From NCBI RefSeq assembly GCF_003515945.1, contig NZ_QWLM01000011.1, positions 48,424-112,423 on the forward strand: a stretch of DNA of 64,000 nt, given 5' to 3'. Every line of letters begins with the position of its first letter. Position 1 is the stretch's first letter. Under the pieces are notes generated by a model. That model saw only the letters and a list, made by a program, of their open reading frames with translations. It made no database searches and was not told the DNA's origin. The translations under genes and the position numbers were made by a program. This document shows positions 26,397 to 34,187 of the stretch, in pieces. The DNA comes from Dermacoccus abyssi (GTDB lineage Bacteria > Actinomycetota > Actinomycetes > Actinomycetales > Dermatophilaceae).

Positions 26397-26840
26397 TCAG
26401 TAGCGCGAAAGTGGCGGGCCGCCCTGGACGTAGGCCTGCGGCGGTGTGTACCGGGGCGGAGCGAGGGCACCCTCCGGCACGATCTCCTTGCCCAGGGGGA
26501 ACAGCGCGAGCGGGATCATCTTGAGGTTCGCCCACGCCAAGGGGATACCGATGATCGTCACCGCGAGCGCGATGGCCGTGCCGATGTGCGCGAGCGCGAT
26601 CCACAGGCCGGCGAACACGAACCAGATGACGTTGCCGATCATCGACGCCGCGCCGGCGGTCGGCTTGTCGATGTAGGTGCGGCCGAAGGGCCAGGCCGCG
26701 AAGTTGGCGATGCGGAACGACGCGATGCCGAACGGAATCGTCACGATGAGAATGCACATGACGAGAGCCGCGACCGCGTACGCGATCCACAGCCAGAAGC
26801 CGGCCAGCACAAACCAGATGATGTTGAGCAGCGTCTTCAC
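26397..26840 (-). CDS. YccF domain-containing inner membrane protein
   Basis: A 147-residue protein with two tandem YccF (DUF307) units. The first, residues 1-60, has LNIIWFVLAGFWLWIAY, IVTIPFGIASFRIANF and WPFGRTYID. The second, residues 65-120, repeats the pattern as IGNVIWFVFAGLWIALAH, IIGIPLAWANLKMIPLA and FPLGKEIV. Four membrane helices are expected. The function is unknown; the family is widespread. A Pro/Tyr/Gly-rich tail follows. ATG 26840 has a GGGGGAGG RBS. Confidence 0.9.
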   Translation of the reverse strand: MKTLLNIIWFVLAGFWLWIAYAVAALVMCILIVTIPFGIASFRIANFAAWPFGRTYIDKPTAGAASMIGNVIWFVFAGLWIALAHIGTAIALAVTIIGIPLAWANLKMIPLALFPLGKEIVPEGALAPPRYTPPQAYVQGGPPLSRY

Positions 26841-26876
26841 GCGGCCTCCCCCAGTGGTGATCAGTAGTGCGAGAAG

Positions 26877-27236
26877 TCAGTTGCCTGCGAGGAACGCGGG
26901 CACGCGGTCTTTCGGGCGCCCGATGATGGCGCGGTTGCCATGCACGAGCACGGGGCGCTGCATGAGCTTCGGGTGCTCCGCGAGGAGGTCGGCCACCTGT
27001 TCGGGCGTCGCGACGTCGGCGTCGGTGAGGCCCAGCTCCTTGAACGTGGCGTCACGACGCACGAGGTCAGTGGGTGCGTCCTCGAGCTTGCCCAGCAACT
27101 CGAGCAGGGCCTCACGGGTGAGGGGCTCTTTGAGGTACTGGACGACCTCGACGTCGACGCTCGCCTCCTGCGCCACGTCGAGGGCGGCGCGTGACGTCGA
27201 GCAGCGCGGGTTGTGCAGAACGGTGGTCTCAGCCAT
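26877..27236 (-). CDS. ArsC/Spx-family thioredoxin-fold protein (arsenate reductase-like)
   Basis: A 119-residue protein of the ArsC/YffB type. The active-site Cys12 is in HNPRCSTSRAAL. The later conserved basic residues are in HGNRAIIGRPKDRVPAFL, which in ArsC bind arsenate or the thiol cofactor. LMQRPVLVHG is the usual cis-Pro strand. Many such genes are annotated arsC but not proven reductases, and no ars operon is near, so the specific substrate is open. ATG 27236 gives the family length. It lies 37 bases from the YccF gene on the same strand and may be co-transcribed. Confidence 0.87.
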   Translation of the reverse strand: MAETTVLHNPRCSTSRAALDVAQEASVDVEVVQYLKEPLTREALLELLGKLEDAPTDLVRRDATFKELGLTDADVATPEQVADLLAEHPKLMQRPVLVHGNRAIIGRPKDRVPAFLAGN

Positions 27237-27340
27237 GCCCCTGACGCTACCCGTCGCCACCGACAACCCGCTGGGAACGCCGATTCCCCCGATGCCGCGC
27301 GGCGGAGGGGCCACACACCATCGGGGGAATCGGGCTACGA

Positions 27341-28510
27341 CTAATCGCCCTTGACGTTGACGATCTGACGCAGCGTGTGCCGGATCTCGACGAGGTCGGC
27401 GGCGTCCGCCATCACCTGGTCAATGTCCTTGTACGCGCCCGGGATCTCGTCGATGAAGGCATCGGTGTCGCGGTACTCGATGCCCTTCATCGCCTCCCGC
27501 AGCTCGTCACCAGTGAAGCGCTTGCGCGCCGCAGAACGGGAGAACGCACGACCCGCACCGTGCGGCGACGAGTTGAGCGAGAGCGCGTTGCCCTTGCCGA
27601 CGACCACGTACGACGCCGTACCCATCGAGCCCGGAATGAGACCCGGACGCCCTGCCTCGGCGTTGATCGCGCCCTTCCGTGAGAGCCACACGTTCTTCCC
27701 GAAGTGCTTCTCCTGCTCCGTGTAGTTGTGGTGGCAGTTGATGCGCTCAAGCTCTGTCACCGGCTCGCCCACCCACTCGGCGTACTGGCGCACGACGCGG
27801 TCCATCATTTCCTCGCGGTTGAGGAGCGCGAAGTGCTGCGCCCAGCGCAGTTCACGGATGTAGGCGTCGAACTGCGGCGTTCCTTCGACGAGGTAGGCGA
27901 GGTCACGGTCGGGCAGCTGGATCCAGTTCGTCCGGCAGTACGCCTCGGCCGCCTTGATGTGGTGCTGGGCGATGCGGTTGCCGACACCTCGCGAACCGGA
28001 GTGCAGGAAGAGCCACACCCGGTCCTCCTCGTCGAGCGAGATCTCGATGAAGTGGTTACCGGAACCGAGCGATCCGAGCTGGAGCTTCCACTTCTTCGCG
28101 TACGCGGCCGGGTCGAACCCGGCCTCTTCGGCCATCGTCTCGAGCTCGTCGATGCGCACCTGCGTGTGCTCTCGGCTGATCTTGCGGTTGGCCCCACCCG
28201 CCGAGAGCGGGATGGCGCGCTCGATCGCCTGACGCACGGACGCACGCTCGGTGGGCAGATCTGCCGCCGTGTGCTGCGTGCGGACGGCGATCATGCCGCA
28301 GCCGATGTCGACACCGACGGCGGCCGGGATGATGGCCCCGAGCGTCGGAATGACCGAGCCGACGGTCGCGCCACGGCCGAGGTGGGCATCCGGCATGAGG
28401 GCCAGGTGCGGGAAGACGAACGGCATCGACGCCGTGGTGACGGCCTGCTCGCGGGTCGAATCCTCGAGGATCGAGGCCCAGTTGAAGAGGGTCGGGGAAA
28501 TGCGCTCCAT
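27341..28510 (-). CDS. rtcB: RtcB-type RNA 3'-phosphate/5'-OH ligase
   Basis: A 389-residue RtcB. It joins RNA 2',3'-cyclic phosphate (or 3'-phosphate) ends to 5'-OH ends using GTP and Mn(II), with roles in RNA repair. Metal ligands are visible in GVDIGCGM (Cys), GSGNHFIE (His), LHSGSRGVGN (His) and NCHHNYTE (His). The HGAGR loop is in SSPHGAGRAFSRS, and the C-terminal block is EIPGAYKDIDQVMADAADLV. Length is as in the short bacterial RtcB group. ATG 28510 has an AAGGAGAAAG RBS. No archease or RtcA/RtcR gene is nearby. The open frame runs upstream past this start, but that part overlaps the methyltransferase gene and is not protein-like. Confidence 0.93.
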   Translation of the reverse strand: MERISPTLFNWASILEDSTREQAVTTASMPFVFPHLALMPDAHLGRGATVGSVIPTLGAIIPAAVGVDIGCGMIAVRTQHTAADLPTERASVRQAIERAIPLSAGGANRKISREHTQVRIDELETMAEEAGFDPAAYAKKWKLQLGSLGSGNHFIEISLDEEDRVWLFLHSGSRGVGNRIAQHHIKAAEAYCRTNWIQLPDRDLAYLVEGTPQFDAYIRELRWAQHFALLNREEMMDRVVRQYAEWVGEPVTELERINCHHNYTEQEKHFGKNVWLSRKGAINAEAGRPGLIPGSMGTASYVVVGKGNALSLNSSPHGAGRAFSRSAARKRFTGDELREAMKGIEYRDTDAFIDEIPGAYKDIDQVMADAADLVEIRHTLRQIVNVKGD

Positions 28511-28562
28511 TGTTCTTTCTCCTTGCGGGTCACCCTGCACCGCAACGGAGTACAGAGCAAGG

Positions 28563-29477
28563 TCAGGTTTCGGGTGCCATCTTCGTGGCGGTGATCGTGT
28601 ACGTGGCGGCGAGACGTTCCGGCGCTTCGGCGAGCTGCCATTCGCCGGCGCCGATCTCGACCATCTGGCCGGGCATCGCGTTCCAGGGGACGCTCTGGTG
28701 TTCGGTGAACAAGTCGAGGCGCAGGCCCGCCTTGAGCAGCGCGGTGACGATCTCGCCGAGACCGTGGTTCCACTCGTGCGTGACCGTCGCGTTGAACTCG
28801 CGCTCGGTCTCGACGTAGGTGCCGCCGTCGTCGAACACGAGTGGCTCGGGCATCTCGAAGTACGGGAATTCGAGCGCGGGGCCGGTGAACTCGCCGTCCG
28901 CGAGGGTGCGCTGACCGGTGGCTGGGTTGTCGCCCAGCGCCCACAGCATCGGGTGTCCCTCGCGGATGAACAGTCGTCCGCCTGGTCGCAGCAGCTCAGC
29001 CACCACGGCGGCCCACCGTTCGACGCTCGGCAGCCAGCACAACGCGCCGATGCCGGTATAGACGAGGTCGAACTGCTGTCGTTCGAGCGCGGCCGGAGCG
29101 TCGTAGACATCGGACTGAACGAACCGGATGTCGCGGTGCCCGGCGCGCTCGGTGATGCTGCGCGCCTGCTCGAGCGACGCCGTCGAGAAGTCGAGCCCCG
29201 TGACGGACGCTGCCCCGAGACGCGCCAACGAGAGCGTGTCCGTGCCGATGTGGCACTGCAGGTGCACGACGTCGAGGCCCGCGATCGAGCCGAGACGAGG
29301 TCGGTCGAACTCGACGACGCCACTGAGGGCGTCAGGGTCGTCGGCGAAGCGCTGGACGGCGTAGTCGGGGCTCGAAGCGTGCGCGGCGGCGCGCTCGTCC
29401 CAGTTGGCCTGATTGTGCGAGCGGGAGTTCTCCCACGTCGCGTCGGCGCTGGGAGAACTCGTGGTGAAGGAGTTCAT
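28563..29477 (-). CDS. Class I SAM-dependent methyltransferase
   Basis: A 304-residue methyltransferase. Motif I is VVHLQCHIGTDTLSLARLG around residue 75, motif II the VTGLDFSTASLEQARS strand with acidic Asp, motif post-I DIRFVQSDVYD, and motif III GGRLFIREGHPML. Substrate is unknown; the C-terminal half, with FELPYFEMPEP-like aromatic residues, is a substrate domain. ATG 29477 is the family-length start. It lies 52 bases upstream of rtcB on the same strand and may share its transcript; a link with RNA repair cannot be shown from sequence. Confidence 0.85.
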   Translation of the reverse strand: MNSFTTSSPSADATWENSRSHNQANWDERAAAHASSPDYAVQRFADDPDALSGVVEFDRPRLGSIAGLDVVHLQCHIGTDTLSLARLGAASVTGLDFSTASLEQARSITERAGHRDIRFVQSDVYDAPAALERQQFDLVYTGIGALCWLPSVERWAAVVAELLRPGGRLFIREGHPMLWALGDNPATGQRTLADGEFTGPALEFPYFEMPEPLVFDDGGTYVETEREFNATVTHEWNHGLGEIVTALLKAGLRLDLFTEHQSVPWNAMPGQMVEIGAGEWQLAEAPERLAATYTITATKMAPET

Positions 29478-29528
29478 GGATGAGAGTCTGACGCAGGTGC
29501 TCCCGGTGCGCGACCGAATATCTCCGAC

Positions 29529-29578
29529 GATGTTGCCTCGGAAACGCGGCACGGGTGCCGCGGTCACCGCTCATCATC
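29529..29578. repeat. 50-bp palindromic dispersed repeat, copy B
   Basis: Begins GATGTTGCCTCGGAAACGCG and ends CGCTCATCATC, with the central palindrome-like GCGGCACGGGTGCCGC. It is the reverse complement of copy A at 9731-9780 with a handful of differences. It lies in the region between the divergent methyltransferase and the 29.7-kb gene. Confidence 0.75.
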
Positions 29579-29699
29579 GAGAAATTGGAGGAAACCTCCA
29601 AAGACGCCCGTCCGACGTTGGCGGTTCTTCGGATGATCCGGCCACACCGCGTGGGATTTCGTGGAAGCGACCGCTGCCCCGATCAGGAAGAGACAGACG

Positions 29700-31181
29700 A
29701 TGACGACGCTTCGTGGCATCACCTTCCCCGCGCCCGACACCGCGGAGAGCGCTGACGCCGAGCGCCCCACCACCCCGACCGTTCGGGGCATCGTCACCGA
29801 CGCCGTCCGCGGCAGCGACGCGGCCCTCGCCGCACGCGTGGAGGGCGCGAATAACTGGCGCGAGGCCTACCTCGCCGCGGTTCGCGACCTCACGATGACG
29901 ACGGCCTCCACGCCGCTGGCCGCTGTCGACATCGCCCGCGCGGGGCTCGACTCCGCCTACCGCCGCATGCGCGTCGTCGGGGACGACGGCCACGAAACAC
30001 CACTCGCCGAGTGGGCCTTCGACGACGCCGTCGAAGCGGCTCACGGCACGTACGAGAACCGCACGATCGACGGTCGCAAGCCTCGGGTCGAGGCGTTGGC
30101 GGTGCCCTACAAGGGACGCGATCTCACGGGCCACGACCTCGAGCGTCAGCTCGACACCTGGGTGGCCAAGGGCGTCATCGAGGCCTCGTGCGCCGAAGCG
30201 GTCAAGCGCGTCATCAACCACCCGGAATGGCTGAGCCTGCCCGGTCACGTCCTCGCGAGCGTCGGCGCGGGCGCCGAGATGGGCCCCACCGACATGCTGT
30301 CGCGCTGGGGCGCACGCATCCTCGCCGTGGACATTCCGCGCGTCAGCGAGCGTCTCGCGAAGTTCGCCGAGGCCGGGGCGGGCAGCATCACCCTGCCCGT
30401 CAGGGACGGCGAGGCGGGTGCCGACATCGTGGCCGACCCGGCCGGTGTTGCAGCCTGGTTCGCCGACAACGCCGGCGACGACACGATCGTCTTCGGCATG
30501 CACGCCTACGCCGACTCGGGCATGCACATCCGCCTCACGCTGGCGGCCGACACCATCGGCCAGTACCTGCAACGCATGCGCCCCACCACGGCCCTCGCGT
30601 ACCTCGCCACTCCGACGGACGCCTTCGTCGTGCCGCAGGAGATCGTCGACGCCTCGCGGGGACGCTGGCAGCGCCACGGCAGTCGCGGCGTCGCGAAGAA
30701 GGGGCTACGACTGGCCTCGCGGGGCCAGCTGTTCAGCGAGCCGTACCCCAAGCACTCGCACGTGGCCGACTGCCTCGTCGCGCAGCAGGGCCCGAACTAC
30801 GCCGTCGCGAAGCGACTGCAGCGCTGGCGTGCTGTGGCGGCGGAGGCCGACGGCAAGCGCGTGTCGTTCAACGTCGCCCCGGCCACGCTCACGCGATCGG
30901 TGACGAAGAACCCCGTCCTGCGCGCGGCGTACGGCGGCGCCCACCACTTCGGCGTCGAGGTCTTCGCGCCCGATACGAGCCGCGCCCTCATGGCTGCGCT
31001 GCTCGTGCACGACGTCATGCGCGATGACCTGGCGCCCGGCGAGGCGCCGCACCGCGACCACCCGGAGGCACTCTTCAGCGACGGCGCCGCTCACGGCGGG
31101 CTGTGGCGGACGGCGTGGGCCCCGCGTTCCGCGCTCGGCGTGGCCGCCGTGCTCGGCCTGCCCAAGGTCGTGCGCCGCTGA
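29700..31181 (+). CDS. Uncharacterised large protein with Rossmann-like segment
   Basis: A 493-residue protein without membrane segments or signal peptide. Around residues 185-225 VLASVGAGAEMGPTDMLSRW, then GARILAVDIPRVSERLAK, look like a nucleotide- or SAM-binding beta-alpha-beta unit with a Gly-rich loop and an acidic residue at the end of the next strand. A second block is IRLTLAADTIGQYLQRMRPT, and a basic C-terminal part contains KGLRLASRGQLFSEPYPK. I do not recognise the family. ATG 29700 is chosen for its AGGAAG RBS over an in-frame GTG at 29661. Divergent from the methyltransferase gene. It could be an SAM-dependent or NAD-binding enzyme, but no function is claimed. Confidence 0.65.
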   Translation: MTTLRGITFPAPDTAESADAERPTTPTVRGIVTDAVRGSDAALAARVEGANNWREAYLAAVRDLTMTTASTPLAAVDIARAGLDSAYRRMRVVGDDGHETPLAEWAFDDAVEAAHGTYENRTIDGRKPRVEALAVPYKGRDLTGHDLERQLDTWVAKGVIEASCAEAVKRVINHPEWLSLPGHVLASVGAGAEMGPTDMLSRWGARILAVDIPRVSERLAKFAEAGAGSITLPVRDGEAGADIVADPAGVAAWFADNAGDDTIVFGMHAYADSGMHIRLTLAADTIGQYLQRMRPTTALAYLATPTDAFVVPQEIVDASRGRWQRHGSRGVAKKGLRLASRGQLFSEPYPKHSHVADCLVAQQGPNYAVAKRLQRWRAVAAEADGKRVSFNVAPATLTRSVTKNPVLRAAYGGAHHFGVEVFAPDTSRALMAALLVHDVMRDDLAPGEAPHRDHPEALFSDGAAHGGLWRTAWAPRSALGVAAVLGLPKVVRR

Positions 31182-31315
31182 CACACGCACCGGCTTCGAG
31201 CATCTCGGCCCGACGACGCGCACACGTTTTCCGTTGATCACGTCACGACGTGCAACCCAAACCTTGATCGAGCGTCCTACTTCTGTCAGAACTGTCGATC
31301 AGCTTTGGAGTTCGT

Positions 31316-31717
31316 GTGGCGACCTTCGCTCTTCGTCGTGCCCTCGTGCGCACTTTCGCTCCGGTGAACCTCGTCTCGTCCAGCACCCGTACGGCGACTG
31401 CAACGGGTGCCGCGAGCCGCACCCCTGAGCGCCCGTTCGTCCCGTCGCTGGCGAGTGAATGGATCGGTGAACAGGCCGAGCACGTGCGCGTGCCGGTGGA
31501 GATCGTCGCCATCACCGACGTGGGTCACCGAATTCAGCGTTATCTCGTCCGCCAAATCGGCACGCGCAATTTGCTTGAATGGTCATCAGCCCGCCGCTAC
31601 GGATTCCGCGTGGGCGATCGAGTGAAATTGTCCGGCCTCGTACAGGCCCACATCCGTCGTGACGATGTCTGCATCACGACGCTCCACGAGTGCTTCAACC
31701 CGCTGAGGATGACCTGA
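31316..31717 (+). CDS. Small basic OB-like protein of unknown function (first of a pair)
   Basis: A 133-residue basic protein from GTG 31316 with GGAG upstream. After an Arg/Thr/Ala-rich leader the second half alternates strands and turns: VRVPVEIVAITDVGHRIQRY, GFRVGDRVKLSGLVQAHIRR, DDVCITTLHECF. The GDRVKLSGLV unit is like the central strand-turn of an OB fold. Family not recognised. Its TGA overlaps the ATG of the next gene (ATGA), so they form a coupled pair. The 134 bases upstream are AT-richer than the surroundings and hold no gene. Confidence 0.5.
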   Translation: MATFALRRALVRTFAPVNLVSSSTRTATATGAASRTPERPFVPSLASEWIGEQAEHVRVPVEIVAITDVGHRIQRYLVRQIGTRNLLEWSSARRYGFRVGDRVKLSGLVQAHIRRDDVCITTLHECFNPLRMT

Positions 31718-32109
31718 TGTTCGGCCCCTTGACCCTCTCCCGCGTCTCCGCGCAACGTCGCGGCGCGGCCCGCGACGACCGGTTCGCCGGGGTCGCTGCC
31801 GGCCCGGCCGAGCAGGATTCCACCCGCACGACGTCGTCGGGCTACCTCGGCGAGGTCGGCGAGCCCTTCGAGATCGTCGTACGCGTTGCCGGCACCACCC
31901 CCCGCCACGCGCAGGACGGCCCGGACATCGTGCGCCACTGCTTCCGCACCGTCGTCTCGGGTCTCGCCCTGTGCTGCCCGTTGCCGAACACCCAGCACCT
32001 CCGCCTCGGCAGCGTCGTTCGCGTGCGCGGCTCGGTGACGGGGCAGCGCACCCAGGGCATCAACGACGTCACGGAGATCAGCGCCGAGTCGATCGAACGC
32101 ATGGGCTGA
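31717..32109 (+). CDS. Small OB-like protein of unknown function (second of a pair)
   Basis: A 130-residue protein whose ATG overlaps the stop of the preceding gene. The C-terminal half, EPFEIVVRVAGTTPR, then HLRLGSVVRVRGSVTGQRTQ and INDVTEISAESIERM, has the same strand-turn layout and spacing as the first gene, where GDRVKLSGLV aligns with GSVVRVRGSV. The two may be diverged duplicates or a heterodimer of nucleic-acid-binding OB folds. There is no signal peptide. A hairpin at 32132-32163 ends the unit. Confidence 0.5.
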   Translation: MFGPLTLSRVSAQRRGAARDDRFAGVAAGPAEQDSTRTTSSGYLGEVGEPFEIVVRVAGTTPRHAQDGPDIVRHCFRTVVSGLALCCPLPNTQHLRLGSVVRVRGSVTGQRTQGINDVTEISAESIERMG

Positions 32110-32131
32110 AGCCTGCACGCCTCACCTCGTC

Positions 32132-32163
32132 GGCGCCCTTCGCGATTCGTCGTGGAGGGCGCC
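32132..32163. terminator. Terminator hairpin between convergent genes
   Basis: Perfect 8-base stem GGCGCCCT/AGGGCGCC with a 16-base loop, lying between the OB-pair stop and the end of the secreted-peptide gene on the other strand. Confidence 0.55.
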
Positions 32164-32176
32164 TCGTGCGTCATCG

Positions 32177-32371
32177 TCAGCCACACGCGCCGGGTGTGTT
32201 GTCCTCACCGCGAACGGGCGGGGCGTTGTCCTCGCCGCGCGCCGTGGGGGCGTTGTCCTCACCGTGCTTCGAGGTGACCGGGTGGGTCACAGCGTTGGCC
32301 GCCCCCGCGGAGAGGGCGACGAAGGATCCGGCGACGAGCATCGAAGCAGCCGTTGCGGTGAGTCGTTTCAT
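32177..32371 (-). CDS. Secreted peptide with three GEDNxP repeats
   Basis: A 64-residue preprotein. It has a clear signal peptide: a Lys-Arg start, a hydrophobic core (MLVAGSFVALSAGAA) and an Ala-Asn-Ala cleavage site after residue 27. The mature part of about 37 residues carries three near-copies of an 8-9 residue unit: HGEDNAPTA, RGEDNAPPV, RGEDNTPGACG, with a single Cys next to the end. ATG 32371 has a GAGGAGAG RBS six bases upstream. No modification enzyme, transporter or immunity gene is beside it. It may be a wall-associated or metal-binding peptide; the function is unknown. Confidence 0.65.
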   Translation of the reverse strand: MKRLTATAASMLVAGSFVALSAGAANAVTHPVTSKHGEDNAPTARGEDNAPPVRGEDNTPGACG

Positions 32372-32578
32372 GGTCTCTCCTCGAAGAAAGCCGCCACCGT
32401 GGTGCGCCGGCGTCCGGGAACGGAGTCTGACCTTCTCACCTCGACGGGAGTGAAATCGAGCGTGCATCGAAAAGTGAACCGAGAAATTTTCGCGGTCCTG
32501 CTTTCCGGTCCACAACCACCTGAACAACACGGCCGAACACCGCGATCCGCCCCAAATTGGACACCTTGGGCTCACGCT

Positions 32579-33307
32579 TCAGGCCGTCGTCAGCTTTTCC
32601 CGATCCACCTGACGTTCGGTGGCATGGCGATCCGCCGCTCGAACAGCGAGGTAGGCCGCGAACGCGCACCCGATGCCAAGGAGGCCACCGAACACGATGT
32701 CGCTGAAGTGGTGCATGCCGCGGTAGAGACGTGCGGCGCCCACGCCGAACGGAAAGAGGACGCACAGCGTCTGCACGGTGCGTCGCAGAGCCGAGTTCTC
32801 GATGCGCGTCGCGAGCATCGCGAGTGACCAGAACAGCGCGAACGACGCGGCCGTGTGGCCGCTGGGAAAGCTGGAGGTCGGCGGCGCGTTGTCGAGCCGA
32901 CCGACCTCGGGGCGCGGTCGGCCGGCGAGGTGCGTCACGGGCACGAAGACGCTCGCTTCGAGACTGATGGCGAGCAGCGGCACGACGCTCAGCCACCACT
33001 TCCGCGTCAGCGCGAGAAGAGCGAGCCCGATGACGATCGCTCCGCCGATCGTGAACCAGGTGTCGTTGACCGTCGAGACGACCTTCGTCACGGTGTTGAG
33101 CACACCGTCACGCTCGGCGGCCACCTTCTGCGAGATGCGCTCTTCGGACGGCACCTCGTCGAACACCGTCATGAGTGCCTAGCCGATACCGAACAAGAGC
33201 CCGAACATCACGAGCGCAGGAAGAACGGCGCGAAGCAGTACCGATCGCAGCACCTCGCGGACGGTGGGCCGAGCGGCGCACGTGTTCGCAATGGGCCGAT
33301 TAGCCAT
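32579..33307 (-). pseudogene. PAP2-family phosphatase, split by in-frame TAG
   Basis: From ATG 33307 the frame encodes a first membrane helix (LRAVLPALVMFGLLFGIG), meets TAG at 33179-33181, and resumes in the same frame as ALMTVFDEVPSEERISQK. The rest is a normal PAP2 protein: HLAGRPRPEVGRLDN, SSFPSGHTAASFALFW and YRGMHHFSDIVFGG, the three phosphatase motifs with Arg, His and His. Such enzymes dephosphorylate lipid phosphates at the outer membrane face. The internal ATG at 33172 could restart a protein lacking the first helix. The gene overlaps the upstream PAP2 gene by one base pair at TGATG, so the two formed an operon. Confidence 0.82.
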
Positions 33308-33990
33308 CACACCGGCTCCTTCGTCGCTCGCGGTCGGTGACTGAAGCCGAGGAACGAGGCCACCGACAACCCGCACCCCAGCAGAACGCCGGCCGTCACG
33401 TCACTCGGGTAATGGACGCCGATGAAAACACGGTCGAGGGCCGTGAGCACGGCGATGACGGCGGCGCCCGCGACGAGAAGGGCACGCAGCGCGAGCGCCC
33501 TTTCGCGCACGAGCGGCCAGAGCATGATGAGGCTCGTCGTGAGCATCATGGCGACGTTGAACGCGTGCCCGCTGGGGAAGCTGTAGCCCGGCGCGTGGGC
33601 GATGGGATCGTCGATGAGTGGCCGCGCGCGCTCGACGAGGAGCTTCGCCTGGAGGCCGAGGTTTTAGCCGACGAGCATCGTCACGACACCCCAGATGGTG
33701 CGCCCGCGAAGACGCCGGTGCCACGTCCACAGCGCAATCGGCACGGCCGCGATGTAGACCCGCATCGGGTGAAGCCACCACTGCCACGCCTCGAGCGCCG
33801 GGAGGAAACCCCGCTCGCGCGTCACGTTCGTGGCTGCGAGGACGGCGCGTTGGTCGGCGTCGACGATGGGCGACCAGTGACGTGTGACCAGCACGGCGAG
33901 GACGACAACGGGCAGGCAGAGCACTGCGGCTGCGAGGGCACCGCGCACGAGGCGGGGCAGGACGACGCGAACGAACCACGCGCCCGACAT
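33307..33990 (-). pseudogene. Second PAP2-family phosphatase, split by in-frame TAA
   Basis: From ATG 33990 the frame gives two membrane helices (LAAAVLCLPVVVLAVLV and VYIAAVPIALWTWH) and reaches TAA at 33664-33666 after WGVVTMLVG. It continues in frame as NLGLQAKLLVERARPLID, then GYSFPSGHAFNVAMML and DRVFIGVHYPSDVTAGVLLG: all three PAP2 motifs lie after the stop. So the product before the stop lacks every catalytic residue. The stop overlaps the next gene start. A single substitution, such as Tyr TAC to TAA, explains it. The two neighbouring PAP2 genes each carry one nonsense codon and no other lesion. Confidence 0.8.
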
Positions 33991-34187
33991 TGCTGGGGAC
34001 ACGCCGTCAGAGTACGCGTGGCGTCCGGCACCGCCGCGGCGCTCGGCGATGACGACCACCCCACGATTCGGGCAGATTCGTCCACAGGAACCCCACAGCG
34101 CCACCCAGTGACCGGCAAAGAGCGGGCCGGGAGTTTGGTCTCGTCACGGTCGCACTCGGCGGCCGTCGAACGGACCAAGGATCAGCG

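Noticed and set aside
28511..29323. Upstream continuation of the rtcB frame
   Set aside because: Overlaps the methyltransferase gene in another frame and is Ser/Arg-rich; RtcB starts at ATG 28510 with a good RBS.
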